DNA of 64,000 nucleotides from Streptomyces sp. NBC_01445 (GCF_035918235.1 NZ_CP109485.1:1860001-1924000); one strand, 5' to 3'. Positions 53,602 through 62,183 are shown, numbered from the stretch's first letter. The notes: generated by a model not told the origin, from the sequence alone. Program-made: numbers and translations.

Positions 53602-54723
53602 TCAACGGCGAGACATGTAAAGGTCGAGGGCCTTGTGCAGGACCTTGTTGAGCGGATAGTCCCACTCGCCGAGATACTCGACGGCCTGGCCGCCAGCGCC
53701 GGCCTTGAACCGGAGCAGCCCCAGCAGGTGATTGTCCTCGTCCAGGGTGTCGGTGATACCGCGGAAATCGTAGATGCTCGCGCCGAGTTCGTAGGCGTCG
53801 CACATCATCCGCCACTGGATGGCGTTGTTCGGCTGGACCTCGCGCTTGCGGCTGGTGGAAGCACCGTAGGAGTACCAGACGTGCTCACCGACGGTGAGCA
53901 TCGTGGCGGCTGCCAGTACCTCACCCTCGTGATGGGCGAGGTAGAGGCGCATGCGGTCTTCACGCTCAGCCCGCAGTACGGTCCACATTCGCTGGAAGTA
54001 GGCCAGCGGGCGGGGGATGAACCGGTCCCGCTTGGCGGTCTCGACGTAGAGGGCATAGAAGGTGGTCAGATCCTCGTAGCCGCCCTGGACCACCTTGACG
54101 CCGGCTTTGTCGGCCTTCTTGATGTTGCGTCGCCACTGCTGGTTGAAGTCGCGCTGGACCTCCTCCAGGGTGCGCCCGGCGAAGGAGACCTGGAAGACGT
54201 AGCGCGGCTGGCCCGCGGCGAAGCCGTCCTCACCCCCAGGCTCGGTCTGCTGCCAGCCCATCCGGCGCAACTGGTCGGCGAGGTCGAAGGCCCGCGGCTC
54301 GTGCGCGGTGGCTTCCACGTCCCGCAGTTGCCGGGCCTGAGGGTCGGCGATCGCGGCCTTGACCGCCTCGGCACTCCAGCGGCGGGCGACGACGGGCGGC
54401 CCCATCTTCACCGAGAACACGCCCCGCTCCTTCAAATACGCGAGCATCGGCTCCAGCCACAACTTCAGATCCGTGGCTGCCCAGTCGATGGCCGGCCCTT
54501 CGGGCAGGTAAGCGAGGTACCGCTTCAGCTTCGGCAACGGTCGCAACAGCACCAGTCCCACGCCGACGAGGCGATCGTCATCGTCGAACCAACCCAGGCT
54601 TTCCGCCCGCCAGTCCGGCTTCACGTCCCCCCACGAGGGAACCTGCATGTGGCTCACCGAGGGGCAGGTCGTGACGAAGGCCAGATGTTCCTCGCGGGTG
54701 ATCACCTTCAGGCGGTAGCTCAT
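53602..54723 (-). CDS. femX: FemX-like peptidoglycan-branching aminoacyltransferase
   Basis: A 373-residue Fem/MurJ-type (FemABX) enzyme that adds the first amino acid (Gly in Streptomyces) to lipid II from charged tRNA. The two GNAT-like subdomains are seen, with QVPSWGDVKPDW near the start and QQWRRNIKKADKAGVKVVQ and YSYGASTSRKREVQPNNAIQ in the second. A helical arm is short, as in actinobacterial FemX. YDFRGITDTLDEDNHLLGLLRFK near the C-terminus is family-specific. It is monocistronic. Confidence 0.9.
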   Translation of the reverse strand: MSYRLKVITREEHLAFVTTCPSVSHMQVPSWGDVKPDWRAESLGWFDDDDRLVGVGLVLLRPLPKLKRYLAYLPEGPAIDWAATDLKLWLEPMLAYLKERGVFSVKMGPPVVARRWSAEAVKAAIADPQARQLRDVEATAHEPRAFDLADQLRRMGWQQTEPGGEDGFAAGQPRYVFQVSFAGRTLEEVQRDFNQQWRRNIKKADKAGVKVVQGGYEDLTTFYALYVETAKRDRFIPRPLAYFQRMWTVLRAEREDRMRLYLAHHEGEVLAAATMLTVGEHVWYSYGASTSRKREVQPNNAIQWRMMCDAYELGASIYDFRGITDTLDEDNHLLGLLRFKAGAGGQAVEYLGEWDYPLNKVLHKALDLYMSRR

Positions 54724-54846
54724 GCGCAGCGCTCCTTTGGTCGGCGAACAAGCCTACTGAGCCACAGCTCAGGCATGTCACTCACCGTCACAGATCAGCG
54801 GATCTGACACAGCTTCTTACTACCGCTCGACGGTCCATCAGACGGG

Positions 54847-55062
54847 TCAGTCCGACTCCTGCCGAAGGACGCGGCGAGCCGCCTCAGCCTCGGCTGCCGG
54901 CGGGGAGAGCTCGTCGAGGACGTCAAGCTCGTCATCCCCCTCCAACTCCCGTTCCCAGGCTGCGGCGAGCCGCTCCTGCTCCTCCCCGGGCCTGGCCACG
55001 ACGGTCTCTCTGTCCTCAGGCGCCAGGGCCGCCAGGAAGCGTGCGACTGAGTCGTTCGGCAT
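54847..55062 (-). CDS. Small acidic hypothetical protein
   Basis: A 71-residue protein from the ATG at 55062, with AAGGGG upstream. The sequence is Asp/Glu/Ala-rich and helical: DSVARFLAALAPEDRETVVA and ELEGDDELDVLDELSPPAA. No Cys, no signal peptide. No family is recognised. It lies 123 bases upstream of the FemX gene on the same strand. Confidence 0.55.
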   Translation of the reverse strand: MPNDSVARFLAALAPEDRETVVARPGEEQERLAAAWERELEGDDELDVLDELSPPAAEAEAARRVLRQESD

Positions 55063-55321
55063 GCTAAACACCCCTTCGCTGGGCATGGTGCTGGTCCGGG
55101 GCTCAGCATGGACAATCAGTCCGGCGATCGCGGCCCGACACCGCCGCAGCACACTCGGATGGCGCCATCCGATGCGGCCAACGCACCCGCACGAAGGGGG
55201 AGGCAGCAACGCGTCGGCAGGAGCAGGGCGGGATGGCACACGGAGCTCTCCCGAGACGGTCGCCCGGCCGCTCCGGGCGCGGACCTGGCCCGGCGGCCGG
55301 ACTGCGCCGAGGCGCGGCAGG

Positions 55322-55450
55322 GGACACATAGAACAGCTGGAAGACGGGACCGAGGTCAGGCGCGGAGTGTGGCTGACCAACACCAAGAGCCGGCGGGACA
55401 AACTCACCGACGACAAACTCCAGCGGCTCGCGGACCTCGGGCTGACCTAG
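55322..55450 (+). pseudogene. Tail of a helicase-associated-domain protein
   Basis: The frame reads GHIEQLEDGTEVRRGVWLTN and then KSRRDKLTDDKLQRLADLGL, matching the C-terminal repeat of actinobacterial helicase-associated (HA) domains (GVWL-N-RRDKL---LA-LG). Only about 40 residues remain, and a stop replaces the usual Trp after GL. It overlaps the 3' end of the minus-strand collagen-like gene. Confidence 0.65.
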
Positions 55451-55862
55451 GCGGCTGGTGATTGGGACGCGTAATGACCGGTGACAGCCCTGAGGAGCAG
55501 CGGGCACAGGCGGCCGCATGGCGGCACGGCCTCAAGTAGATAACCACCCCGTTCCTGCCATGCCTCCCTCTCCTTCCGTCGCGCCCCGGTGGGCCGTGAT
55601 GACCGTCTCGCCCATGCCACCCCGGCATCCCTGTCGGGCCGGTAGGGCCAGGCTCGCCGGAGGGGCCGGAGGGGCCGGGCGGGCCTGGCAGACCCTGCTG
55701 AACGCTGTTCCCCTGGAGGGCAATGCGCCGCGCTTGGAGTTCGTCGATCTGCTGCTGGTGGGCGACGATCACAACTGCCTGCGCGACGAGCATGACGGTC
55801 AGCGCTGCGCCGATTGCAAGGCGGCGTCGCGGGCTACGCCACGCCTCTTTCATACTTTCCAC
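55404..55862 (-). CDS. Collagen-like membrane-anchored protein 1
   Basis: A 152-residue protein whose GTG at 55862 is preceded by GAGGA at 5 bases; the same arrangement starts its paralogue. A short cytosolic segment (KEAWRSPRRR) precedes one membrane helix (LAIGAALTVMLVAQAVVIVA) and a polar linker (HQQQIDELQARRIALQ). About 16 Gly-X-Y triplets follow (GLPGPPGPSGPSGEPGP...). The last ~45 residues, after GRNG, are Cys/Arg-rich and unlike the paralogue, so an earlier stop may have been lost by frameshift. It should form an extracellular triple-helical stalk. Its function is unknown. Confidence 0.7.
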   Translation of the reverse strand: MESMKEAWRSPRRRLAIGAALTVMLVAQAVVIVAHQQQIDELQARRIALQGNSVQQGLPGPPGPSGPSGEPGPTGPTGMPGWHGRDGHHGPPGRDGRRGRHGRNGVVIYLRPCRHAAACARCSSGLSPVITRPNHQPPRSARGPRAAGVCRR

Positions 55863-56317
55863 ATCATTCCTCACGTTATGTGATGACAAGGAGCAAAGGG
55901 CAAGTGCGCGGCAAGGGCGGACCTCTACGTCGAGCGTCCTTCCCGGGGCGACCGGACACACCACTTCTGCCGATCACTGCGGGGAGGGGCTGAAGCACGT
56001 CACGGGCGCAGCGCAGGCGGTGCGGAACCATGTTCACCTACTTCGGGCGCCCCTTCGGCGCGCGGAGCGGCCCACGATGTGTCACGGGCTTCGGGGTCTG
56101 CTTTCAGGCCACAACCACTATGAATGCGACGGACCGGGAACGGCCCCCGACGGCCGGTTGACGATCCCGCGCCGTGCCACCGGTGCGTCCGGCACTCTCG
56201 GCGGCGCTGCACCCCGTCCGGGCGCTGTCCACAACTCCGACTGCACTATCCGGCACCGCGCAAGCGCGGAACACCCTCCAGTGCACGCCGGAGGAGTCGG
56301 CCAGTGCGGCCGAGTGT
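55863..56317. other. Intergenic region between the two collagen-like genes
   Basis: About 450 bases with no supported gene. It probably contains the promoter of collagen-like gene 1 (right side of that gene). Short frames are compositional. Confidence 0.35.
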
Positions 56318-56659
56318 CTAACTTGGATCTGGCGCTGGCGGAGCGACAGCGTCCTTCCCGTCCTTCCCGGCCGTGCCGTCCCTCCCGTTCGTGCCCTCCT
56401 TCCCGTCCTTCCCGTCTGTGCCGTCCTTGCCTGCCGGGCCGATAGGACCAACGGGACCCGAGGGACCAGGGGGACCAGACGGCCCTGAAGGCCCAGGTTT
56501 AACGCTCGCCTGGACGTCGACGGGCTGCATCCGCAGGTCGTCGATCTGCATTTGCTGGGCGACGAGCAGAGCCGACTGTGCGGCGAGCGCGACGGTCAGC
56601 ACCGCGCCGAGCACGAGGGGGCGCCGCGGACTACGCAGCACTTCGATCACGCTTCTCAC
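56318..56659 (-). CDS. Collagen-like membrane-anchored protein 2
   Basis: A 113-residue paralogue of the previous gene. GTG at 56659 with GAGGAG upstream, then VRSVIEVLRSPRRP, a membrane helix (LVLGAVLTVALAAQSALLVA) and QQMQIDDLRMQ. About 19 Gly-X-Y triplets follow, first GP-rich (GPSGPSGPPGPSGP), then charged (GKDGTDGKDGKEG). The charged GKDG triplets favour triple-helix salt bridges. It ends in AVAPPAPDPS. Unlike paralogue 1 it has no Cys tail. Confidence 0.75.
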   Translation of the reverse strand: MRSVIEVLRSPRRPLVLGAVLTVALAAQSALLVAQQMQIDDLRMQPVDVQASVKPGPSGPSGPPGPSGPVGPIGPAGKDGTDGKDGKEGTNGRDGTAGKDGKDAVAPPAPDPS

Positions 56660-56966
56660 ATCACTCCTCACGCTGTGTGACGGCGAAAGTGTAAAGGACG
56701 AGGACGTGGCGGGGATGGACCTGCGCGTCGAGTGTTTTCCCCAGGGCCGCCTCGAACGCCATACTTCTGCCGTTCGCGGCACGAAGGCGCTGAAGCACAA
56801 CACTGGCGAAGCACGAGGAAGAACCTGGCGCTGTTCAAGGCCAGGAGCGCGAGGCGGCGCCGGATCGGCTACCCGTTGCTCCAATTCGCTACGGCGAAAG
56901 CCCTCGATGCCAGTGCCTGCGCCACCCAGGAACTGGGGCATGGCACGGATGCCGAGCGTCGGGAAA

Positions 56967-57140
56967 GTGGTGACGCCACTCCTCGACGGTGCCCATCACC
57001 TGGCCTTCTTCGAGACAGTCGAGATCGTCTCGCTGCTCGCACAGAACCCCGCGCAGGCCGACCAGTTCGTACGGCGCGCCCTGGGCGATCGCGCCACGGC
57101 ACCTCGTGACCTGCAACAAGCGGTGTCGGCGCCGACGTTC
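56967..57140 (+). pseudogene. Possible relic of a PucR-type regulator
   Basis: The frame gives VVTPLLDGAHHLAFFETVEIV, then LLAQNPAQADQFVRRALGD. This resembles the segment before the HTH in PucR/CdaR proteins (valvaLL-ad-e-a--FV-r-LG). No helix-turn-helix follows in frame. The flanking 56660-56966 and 57141-57234 show no gene. Confidence 0.4.
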
Positions 57141-57234
57141 AGCTCGTCTGGCTCGATCAATGACCGGCAAGGCGTCCTCCAGGACGACCGGATAAAGTGC
57201 CGCGTCGGCAGTCTGGTTACCTGAGGAGGTAAGC

Positions 57235-58455
57235 GTGACCGACATCAGCGAGGCCCGATCCGCGGACGGTGCAGCGCACGCGACCAGGCAGAGCCTGCTG
57301 CGCCGCCTGATGCGCTACATCCCTTTGATCGCTCCCATCTTGCTGTGGGCCGTGCCCTGCTGGGTGCTGCTGCACGCCGGCCAGCACTGGCCGCTCCCTG
57401 TCACGCTGGCCGGCACCGCCCTGTTCGCCCTCGGCCTGATCGCGATGCCGCTCGCGATGGTGCGCGGCCACGGCCGGCGGCAGCAGGACCGGGCGGCGAT
57501 CGTCGGAGACACCCTCCTCGGGGCCGGCTGGGTCCTGTTCACCTGGTCCCTCCTGCTCGGCGTCCTGCTGCGCCTCGCCCTGACCGTGGCCGGCGTGGGC
57601 GACGGGCAGAACCGGGCCCGGATCGTCACTTGGACGGTCCTCGGCGTAGCCGCCGTGCTGCTCGCCTGGGGATACGCCGAGGCCCGCCGGGTACCGCGGG
57701 TACGCCACCTCGACGTACAACTCCCGCGCCTGGGAGCCGGATTGGACGGCACGCGCGTCGCCCTCATCACCGACACCCACTACGGCCCGCTCGACCGCGC
57801 CCGCTGGTCTGCGCGGGTCTGCGAGACGGTCAACACCCTCGAGGCCGACCTGGTCTGCCACACCGGCGACATCGCGGACGGCACGGCCGAACGCCGCCGC
57901 GCCCAGGCCGCCCCGCTCGCCACCGTGCGAGCCACCCGGGCCCGGGTCTACGTCACTGGAAACCACGAGTACTACAGCGAGGCCCAGGGCTGGGTCGACC
58001 TGATGGACGAGCTGGGTTGGGAGCCTCTGCGCAACCGCCATCTGCTGCTCGAACGCGGCGGCGACACCCTCGTGGTCGCCGGCGTGGATGACGTCACCGC
58101 CGAATCCTCCGGCCTGGCCGGCCACCGCGCCCACCTCGCCGGAGCCCTGAACGGCGCCGACCCCGACCTGCCCGTCCTGCTCCTGGCCCACCAGCCCAAG
58201 TTCATCGACCGGGCCGCAGCCGACGGCATCGACCTCCAACTCTCCGGCCACACCCACGGCGGCCAGATCTGGCCCTTCCACCACCTCGTCCGCATCGACC
58301 AGCCCGCCCTCGCCGGACTCAGCCGCCACGGCACCCGCACCCTCCTCTACACCAGCCGCGGCACCGGCTTCTGGGGCCCGCCCTTCCGCATCTTCGCCCC
58401 CAGCGAGATCACCCTGCTCATACTCCGCTCCCCGCAGCGACCACCCACGCAGTAA
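57235..58455 (+). CDS. Membrane-bound metallophosphoesterase
   Basis: A 406-residue calcineurin-like phosphoesterase with four or five N-terminal membrane segments (about 25-150). The catalytic domain has the full set: LITDTHYGPLD (DxH), HTGDIADG (GDxxD), VTGNHEYYS (GNHE), LLAHQPKF and LSGHTHGGQIWPF (GHTHGGQ). The GTG at 57235 has GAGGAGG upstream. This YkuE/YaeI-type family hydrolyses phosphodiesters such as UDP-2,3-diacylglucosamine in Gram-negatives; in Streptomyces the substrate is probably a lipid- or cell-wall-linked phosphate. Confidence 0.92.
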   Translation: MTDISEARSADGAAHATRQSLLRRLMRYIPLIAPILLWAVPCWVLLHAGQHWPLPVTLAGTALFALGLIAMPLAMVRGHGRRQQDRAAIVGDTLLGAGWVLFTWSLLLGVLLRLALTVAGVGDGQNRARIVTWTVLGVAAVLLAWGYAEARRVPRVRHLDVQLPRLGAGLDGTRVALITDTHYGPLDRARWSARVCETVNTLEADLVCHTGDIADGTAERRRAQAAPLATVRATRARVYVTGNHEYYSEAQGWVDLMDELGWEPLRNRHLLLERGGDTLVVAGVDDVTAESSGLAGHRAHLAGALNGADPDLPVLLLAHQPKFIDRAAADGIDLQLSGHTHGGQIWPFHHLVRIDQPALAGLSRHGTRTLLYTSRGTGFWGPPFRIFAPSEITLLILRSPQRPPTQ

Positions 58456-58814
58456 CACGGGGCGGGCCGACAATCCCGCATGCACCGGTTCACCAGACGG
58501 CGGCGAACCTTCCCGGTCAGAGCAGTACGGGGCCGCGGGCCCGACGTAGCCGATCGCGTCCCCGTCCACGGTCTCCTAGTGCCGGATTCTTTCCAGATCC
58601 CCCGGATCCCGCCTCTCAAGATCCGGACCAGGAGCGGGCCAACTCTGTTCCTCGTCGACCGCTGGTCCTATGAAGAATCGGTGTGACGCCTTGGCGGACC
58701 GTGAGGTCAATACGCCTGTGACAGAACGAAGACGTGGCGGACGACCCCCTGTAACTCAGTGCGAGATACAAATACTTCCGACCGCATGCACCACGCTCGT
58801 TCTGGGGGAACACC
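58456..58814. other. Gene-free stretch before the DUF4232 gene
   Basis: About 360 bases with no gene. The last 150 bases are less GC-rich (GAGATACAAATACTTCC) and probably contain the lipoprotein promoter. Confidence 0.4.
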
Positions 58815-59483
58815 GTGAAGTACACCCGCATCACCGCTCTCGCCGCCATCGGCGTCGCCGCCACCCTCTCGCTCACCGCCTGCGGCAACGACGGCTCCGG
58901 GAAGGACTCGTCGTCCAAGGGCTCCTCGTCCTCGTCCTCTTCGTCCTCGGACAGTGGCTCGAAGTCGGAGGACGGCTCGGGCTCCGGTGGCTCGGAAGCC
59001 AGCAACGCAAAGTCGGGCTCCGGTGAGGGCGCCGAGGCAGAGGCAGCCGCGAACGGCGCGACGGGGACCGGCAGCAAGGTCACGTTCTGCAAGACGGAGG
59101 ACCTGGCCATCGACGCCACGGACGCAGCGCCGGACGAGGAATCCGGCAGGATCAACATCACCATGATCAACCGAGGTTCGACCACCTGCTCGGCGACGGG
59201 CTTCGCGGGCGTCGACATCAAGGACACCGACAACACCTCGAACCCCATCGAGCGCGGCCCCGCCCAGCCGCGTGTCACCATCCTGAAGCCGGGCGACGCC
59301 GCTGTCTTCAACCTCGCCTACGACATCGACAACACCGGCAACAGCCTCTCGCACCCGACCAACATCCTGGTGACGCCCCCGAACGAGACCCACACCGTGA
59401 CCCTGGAGTGGCCCGCGGGCGCGGGAGACATCAAGGGCGCCTACACCGACGTTCAGGTCTACCCCACGCACACGACCAAGTAA
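58815..59483 (+). CDS. DUF4232 lipoprotein
   Basis: A 222-residue lipoprotein with a short signal peptide and lipobox LTAC (Cys at about 24). A ~50-residue Ser/Gly/Lys/Glu linker follows (runs of Ser), then a DUF4232 beta-sandwich of ~140 residues beginning KVTFCKTEDLAIDAT. Two Cys (in TFCKT and TTCSA) probably form a disulfide. The domain is common in streptomycete cell-surface proteins; its ligand is unknown. It has its own terminator downstream. Confidence 0.9.
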   Translation: MKYTRITALAAIGVAATLSLTACGNDGSGKDSSSKGSSSSSSSSSDSGSKSEDGSGSGGSEASNAKSGSGEGAEAEAAANGATGTGSKVTFCKTEDLAIDATDAAPDEESGRINITMINRGSTTCSATGFAGVDIKDTDNTSNPIERGPAQPRVTILKPGDAAVFNLAYDIDNTGNSLSHPTNILVTPPNETHTVTLEWPAGAGDIKGAYTDVQVYPTHTTK

Positions 59484-59498
59484 GGGCGGTGCGCGCGG

Positions 59499-59530
59499 CC
59501 GGCTCTGGCGGCCAACCGCCGCAGCCGGCC
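59499..59530 (+). terminator. Hairpin terminator of the DUF4232 gene
   Basis: An inverted repeat GCCGGCT...AGCCGGC with a partly paired inner part (TGGCGG / CCGCC), 16 bases after the stop. Confidence 0.6.
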
Positions 59531-59660
59531 AGGACCTTGGCCAGCCGGCGTGTAGCCGGCCCATGTCAGCGAGCTAGGCGGCGAAGCCGACTCATGGGGC
59601 CTCCCCCTGATTGGTGGCCACACTGATACTGGATCGCTCGGTCCGGAGGAAGCAGTCCTG

Positions 59661-60167
59661 GTGACATCCCGGACTGCCGCGGCCATGGCGCGGCCCCGGT
59701 CCAGGTCAGCGGCGGTGCGCAGCGCTGCCGCGAGACCGTGCCGCGCCCAGGATCCATACGCCGACTACGTCGGTGACAACGGAGGGTCCTGGGCCAAGCG
59801 AAAGGGTTCACCAGGCGGGCGTGGCACTGCGCCGCCGCTACTCGGCCTCGTCGTTCGTGGGCGACATACGGCGGTACGGGACATGTGGGCCGTGCGGTGC
59901 CGTACCTGCCGGCGACCGCTGCCCGGCCCGACGACCGCGACAACCGCTCGGCTCTGGGTCGGCTTCGGCGCCGAGGCGGGGGCGGTGGACGTGGCCCGGT
60001 TCTCGGGCGAGCCGGTGTATCGGCGGCTGACCGGGGCGGATGCGGCGGTGCTGCGGGAGGGAGTTCCAAGAGCGGGGGGAGGGGCTGCTGCAGGGGGGAC
60101 CGGAGGTGACGCGGCTGGCAGCGATGCGAGGGCGCCGGGCGTGACGGAGCAGGCGGCGAAGCGTTGA
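59661..60167 (+). CDS. Doubtful hypothetical protein or relic
   Basis: A 168-codon frame starting with GTG after GGAGGAAG. The first part is low-complexity Arg/Ala. The middle (ARLWVGFGAEAGAVDVARFS, GEPVYRRLTGADAAVLREG) looks like real protein. No family is recognised. It may be the coding end of a decayed gene. The rest of 59531-60294 shows nothing else. Confidence 0.25.
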   Translation: MTSRTAAAMARPRSRSAAVRSAAARPCRAQDPYADYVGDNGGSWAKRKGSPGGRGTAPPLLGLVVRGRHTAVRDMWAVRCRTCRRPLPGPTTATTARLWVGFGAEAGAVDVARFSGEPVYRRLTGADAAVLREGVPRAGGGAAAGGTGGDAAGSDARAPGVTEQAAKR

Positions 60168-60294
60168 ACCCAGCGGTCGTGGTGCCGCCGGGCAGAGTGT
60201 CCAACGATATTGGACGCCAGTCCTCGTAGCACCTGATGGCAAGCCGTTCAAGAGTGTTTGCTCAACCGCCTTGCTAGCAGGAAGAATCGATCTC

Positions 60295-60675
60295 GTGGCC
60301 AACGCACTGCAGGAATTGGTGAAGAGCCGGCTGGAGCAGCAGGGCTGGTCCTATGGCGACGTGGCCCGGCGCGGCGGCATCCCGCGATCCACCGTTCACC
60401 ACCTGGCGACCGTCGCGCAGGTGGCCCGTATGCCGCAGCAAGCCACCCTCGAAGGGCTGGCCCGGGGACTGGAACTGCCCCTGGACTCGGTACGCAGAGC
60501 CGCCGCCGAAGCCTGCGGAATCCACCTCTACTTCGAGGACCCCGCCGACACCACGTCCGACCCGGAGATCGCCACCCTCATCGCCAGCGTCCAGCGCCTG
60601 TCCGAAGCCGACCGACGCCACGTCACCGCACTCATCGAGTCCCTCCTGCGCAGCACCCCCGGCGGTCCCCGCTAG
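60295..60675 (+). CDS. XRE-type helix-turn-helix regulator
   Basis: A 126-residue DNA-binding protein. The helix-turn-helix is at about 15-60: GWSYGDVARRGGIPRSTVHHL, followed by ATLEGLARGLELPLDSVRRAAA, as in Xre/Cro-type repressors. The C-terminal ~50 residues are acidic and end in a helix typical of short streptomycete regulators (LSEADRRHVTALIESLL). The GTG at 60295 has AGGAAG upstream. It lies 134 bases before the 86-residue duplicated gene and may control it. Confidence 0.85.
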   Translation: MANALQELVKSRLEQQGWSYGDVARRGGIPRSTVHHLATVAQVARMPQQATLEGLARGLELPLDSVRRAAAEACGIHLYFEDPADTTSDPEIATLIASVQRLSEADRRHVTALIESLLRSTPGGPR

Positions 60676-60740
60676 AGGTTTCCCCGCACGGGCGTCCATT
60701 GTGTGGCGAAGCGTCAGATCGCCGTAAAAATCGTTCCATT

Positions 60741-61070
60741 GGGGCTATCCTCTCGTCGCACGGGTCGCGTTGAACCGCCCGAAGCCTCCAGGGAGAGAGG
60801 GGGGTCTACGTGCTTGTCGTCCATGGAGTGTTCGCGACCGCCGTCGTACGCGACAGAACGGGAGAGCCGGTGGTCCTGCTCTCCGGCGAACTCCCCGAGG
60901 CCCTCACCCCTGCCGCCCTCGACGAGCTGCTGAACCTGGCCGCCGCGGTGCTCGACGCGGAGGAGCTGCGGCTGTTCCGAAGCTGCCTGTCCGCCCTGCA
61001 CTGCGGCGAGAAACTCGACGAACGCCGTATCGAGGTGAGCGGAGCCGTCCTGACCGTCTACCGGAGTTGA
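60741..61070. repeat. Left arm of a ~330-bp inverted duplication
   Basis: This segment (start GGGGCTATCCTCTCG) is repeated in inverted orientation at 61860-62183, covering the upstream region and the whole 86-codon gene. Similarity ends exactly at the stop codons. The spacer is about 790 bases. Confidence 0.9.
60810..61070 (+). CDS. 86-residue hypothetical protein, copy A
   Basis: Starts with GTG (MLVVHGVFATAVVRDRTGEP), with GAGAGAGGGGGG upstream. An N-terminal beta-hairpin is followed by an acidic/Leu-rich helical part (LTPAALDELLNLAAAVLDAE) with LRLFRSCLSALHCGEKL, which holds two Cys. Copy B at 61860-62120 differs at only two residues (H5 to Q, F8 to S). No family is recognised. It ends at a strong terminator. 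Confidence 0.65.
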   Translation: MLVVHGVFATAVVRDRTGEPVVLLSGELPEALTPAALDELLNLAAAVLDAEELRLFRSCLSALHCGEKLDERRIEVSGAVLTVYRS

Positions 61071-61083
61071 TCCCGGACACGGT

Positions 61084-61120
61084 CGCGGGGCTCCCGGGAG
61101 TTACTCCCGGGAGCCCCGCG
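61084..61120. terminator. Very strong bidirectional hairpin terminator
   Basis: A perfect 17-bp stem (CGCGGGGCTCCCGGGAG / its complement) with loop TTA, lying between the convergent copy-A gene and the small secreted-protein gene. Confidence 0.9.
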
Positions 61121-61156
61121 TCGGGTGCGCCCCGCATCGGGCCCGATCAGACCGGA

Positions 61157-61462
61157 TCAGAAGTCACGGTCACAGTTCCTGTAGTCGTCGTAGTCGCGGT
61201 AGTTGACGTGGCGGTAGCCCCTCCAGTCCTTGTGGTAGCCGCAGTTGTCGCCCCACCGGCTCCAGGAGTGGCCGCGGTGGTGCCGGTTGTACCGGTAGTC
61301 CCCGCACCAGCCGTCGTTGTGGAGGGCGGCCTTGTGCAGGAGCCGGTGGGTTTGGGCCGGGGCGGCCGTCGCGGTGGAGGCCATGGCCGTGCCCGTCAGG
61401 GGGATGGCGATCGCTGCGACGGTCAGGGCGGCCGTCGCGGTGGCGCGTGCCAGTTTTCTCAC
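61157..61462 (-). CDS. Small secreted Tyr/Arg/His-rich protein
   Basis: A 101-residue secreted protein from the GTG at 61462 (AAGGAG upstream). The signal peptide ATATAALTVAAIAIPLTGTA ends near AMA-ST. The mature part is rich in Trp/Tyr/Arg/His/Asp: NDGWCGDYRYNRHHRGHSW, WGDNCGYHKDWRGYRH, YRDYDDYRNCDRDF. Three Cys are present. Such compact aromatic, charged proteins occur in streptomycete secretomes without known function; aerial-growth or metal-binding roles are guesses. Confidence 0.75.
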   Translation of the reverse strand: MRKLARATATAALTVAAIAIPLTGTAMASTATAAPAQTHRLLHKAALHNDGWCGDYRYNRHHRGHSWSRWGDNCGYHKDWRGYRHVNYRDYDDYRNCDRDF

Positions 61463-61859
61463 CGTGTTTCTCCTTGTTTCGATGAATTGCCGGATGGCGT
61501 GCCAGACATTACTCGGCAACGACTCTCCACTCGTTCATCCAACCGGCTATGGACGACTTACCGGACCACAGCCGATGCAGGGTTCCGCGGCGCCCAAAAC
61601 ATGCTCTGAGCTTTACTTACCGGGCATTTCCGGGTCTTGCTTCCGCGGCGGCCGGAAACACTCTTCAGGGTGAAGCAACTCCGGTATGTCGCAGTCGCGT
61701 TGCGAGCCGCCGTGAAATATCAAAAAAGCTTCTGGCCCGCCCCGGGTAATGCGTTGAAGAATTCTCTGCCGTTTTCATAAGCGGGGAGTTCTGCCCTGCG
61801 GAAACGGAAATCTGCCGCAGCGCATTCGCCCCGCGTTGTGCGCAGTCGGTTCAGTGCGG
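61463..61859. other. A/T-richer intergenic region
   Basis: About 400 bases with no gene and lower GC than the surroundings (for example GTGAAATATCAAAAAAGC near 61710). It separates the secreted-protein gene from copy B and probably holds the promoter of the former. Confidence 0.45.
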
Positions 61860-62120
61860 TCAGCTTCGGTAGACGGTCAGGACGGCTCCGCTGACCTCGA
61901 TACGGCGTTCGTCGAGTTTCTCGCCGCAGTGCAGGGCGGACAGGCAGCTTCGGAACAGCCGCAGCTCCTCCGCGTCGAGCACCGCGGCGGCCAGGTTCAG
62001 CAGCTCGTCGAGGGCGGCAGGGGTGAGGGCCTCGGGGAGTTCGCCGGAGAGCAGGACCACCGGCTCTCCCGTTCTGTCGCGTACGACGGCGGTCGCGGAC
62101 ACTCCTTGGACGACAAGCAC
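61860..62120 (-). CDS. 86-residue hypothetical protein, copy B (inverted)
   Basis: GTG at 62120; MLVVQGVSATAVVRDRTGEP and then identical to copy A to the last residue (VLTVYRS). It lies in opposite orientation to copy A and shares its upstream sequence for about 60 bases. Near-identity argues for recent duplication or gene conversion. Confidence 0.65.
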   Translation of the reverse strand: MLVVQGVSATAVVRDRTGEPVVLLSGELPEALTPAALDELLNLAAAVLDAEELRLFRSCLSALHCGEKLDERRIEVSGAVLTVYRS

Positions 62121-62183
62121 GTGCACCCCTCTCGCGGAGGTTTCGGGTGGCTCACCCGTCTTGGGGGTCGAGAGGATAGCCGT
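61860..62183. repeat. Right arm of the inverted duplication
   Basis: Inverted copy of 60741-61070. The outer end is CGAGAGGATAGCC at 62169-62181. Confidence 0.9.

Noticed and set aside
55404..56659. Tandem repeats as a mobile element or CRISPR
   Set aside because: The periodicity is 9 bases from Gly-X-Y codons inside coding frames.
59773..60030. An alternative 85-codon plus-strand gene in the region before the XRE regulator
   Set aside because: No ribosome site and the second half is Arg/Pro-rich noise; too weak to list beside the other doubtful frame.
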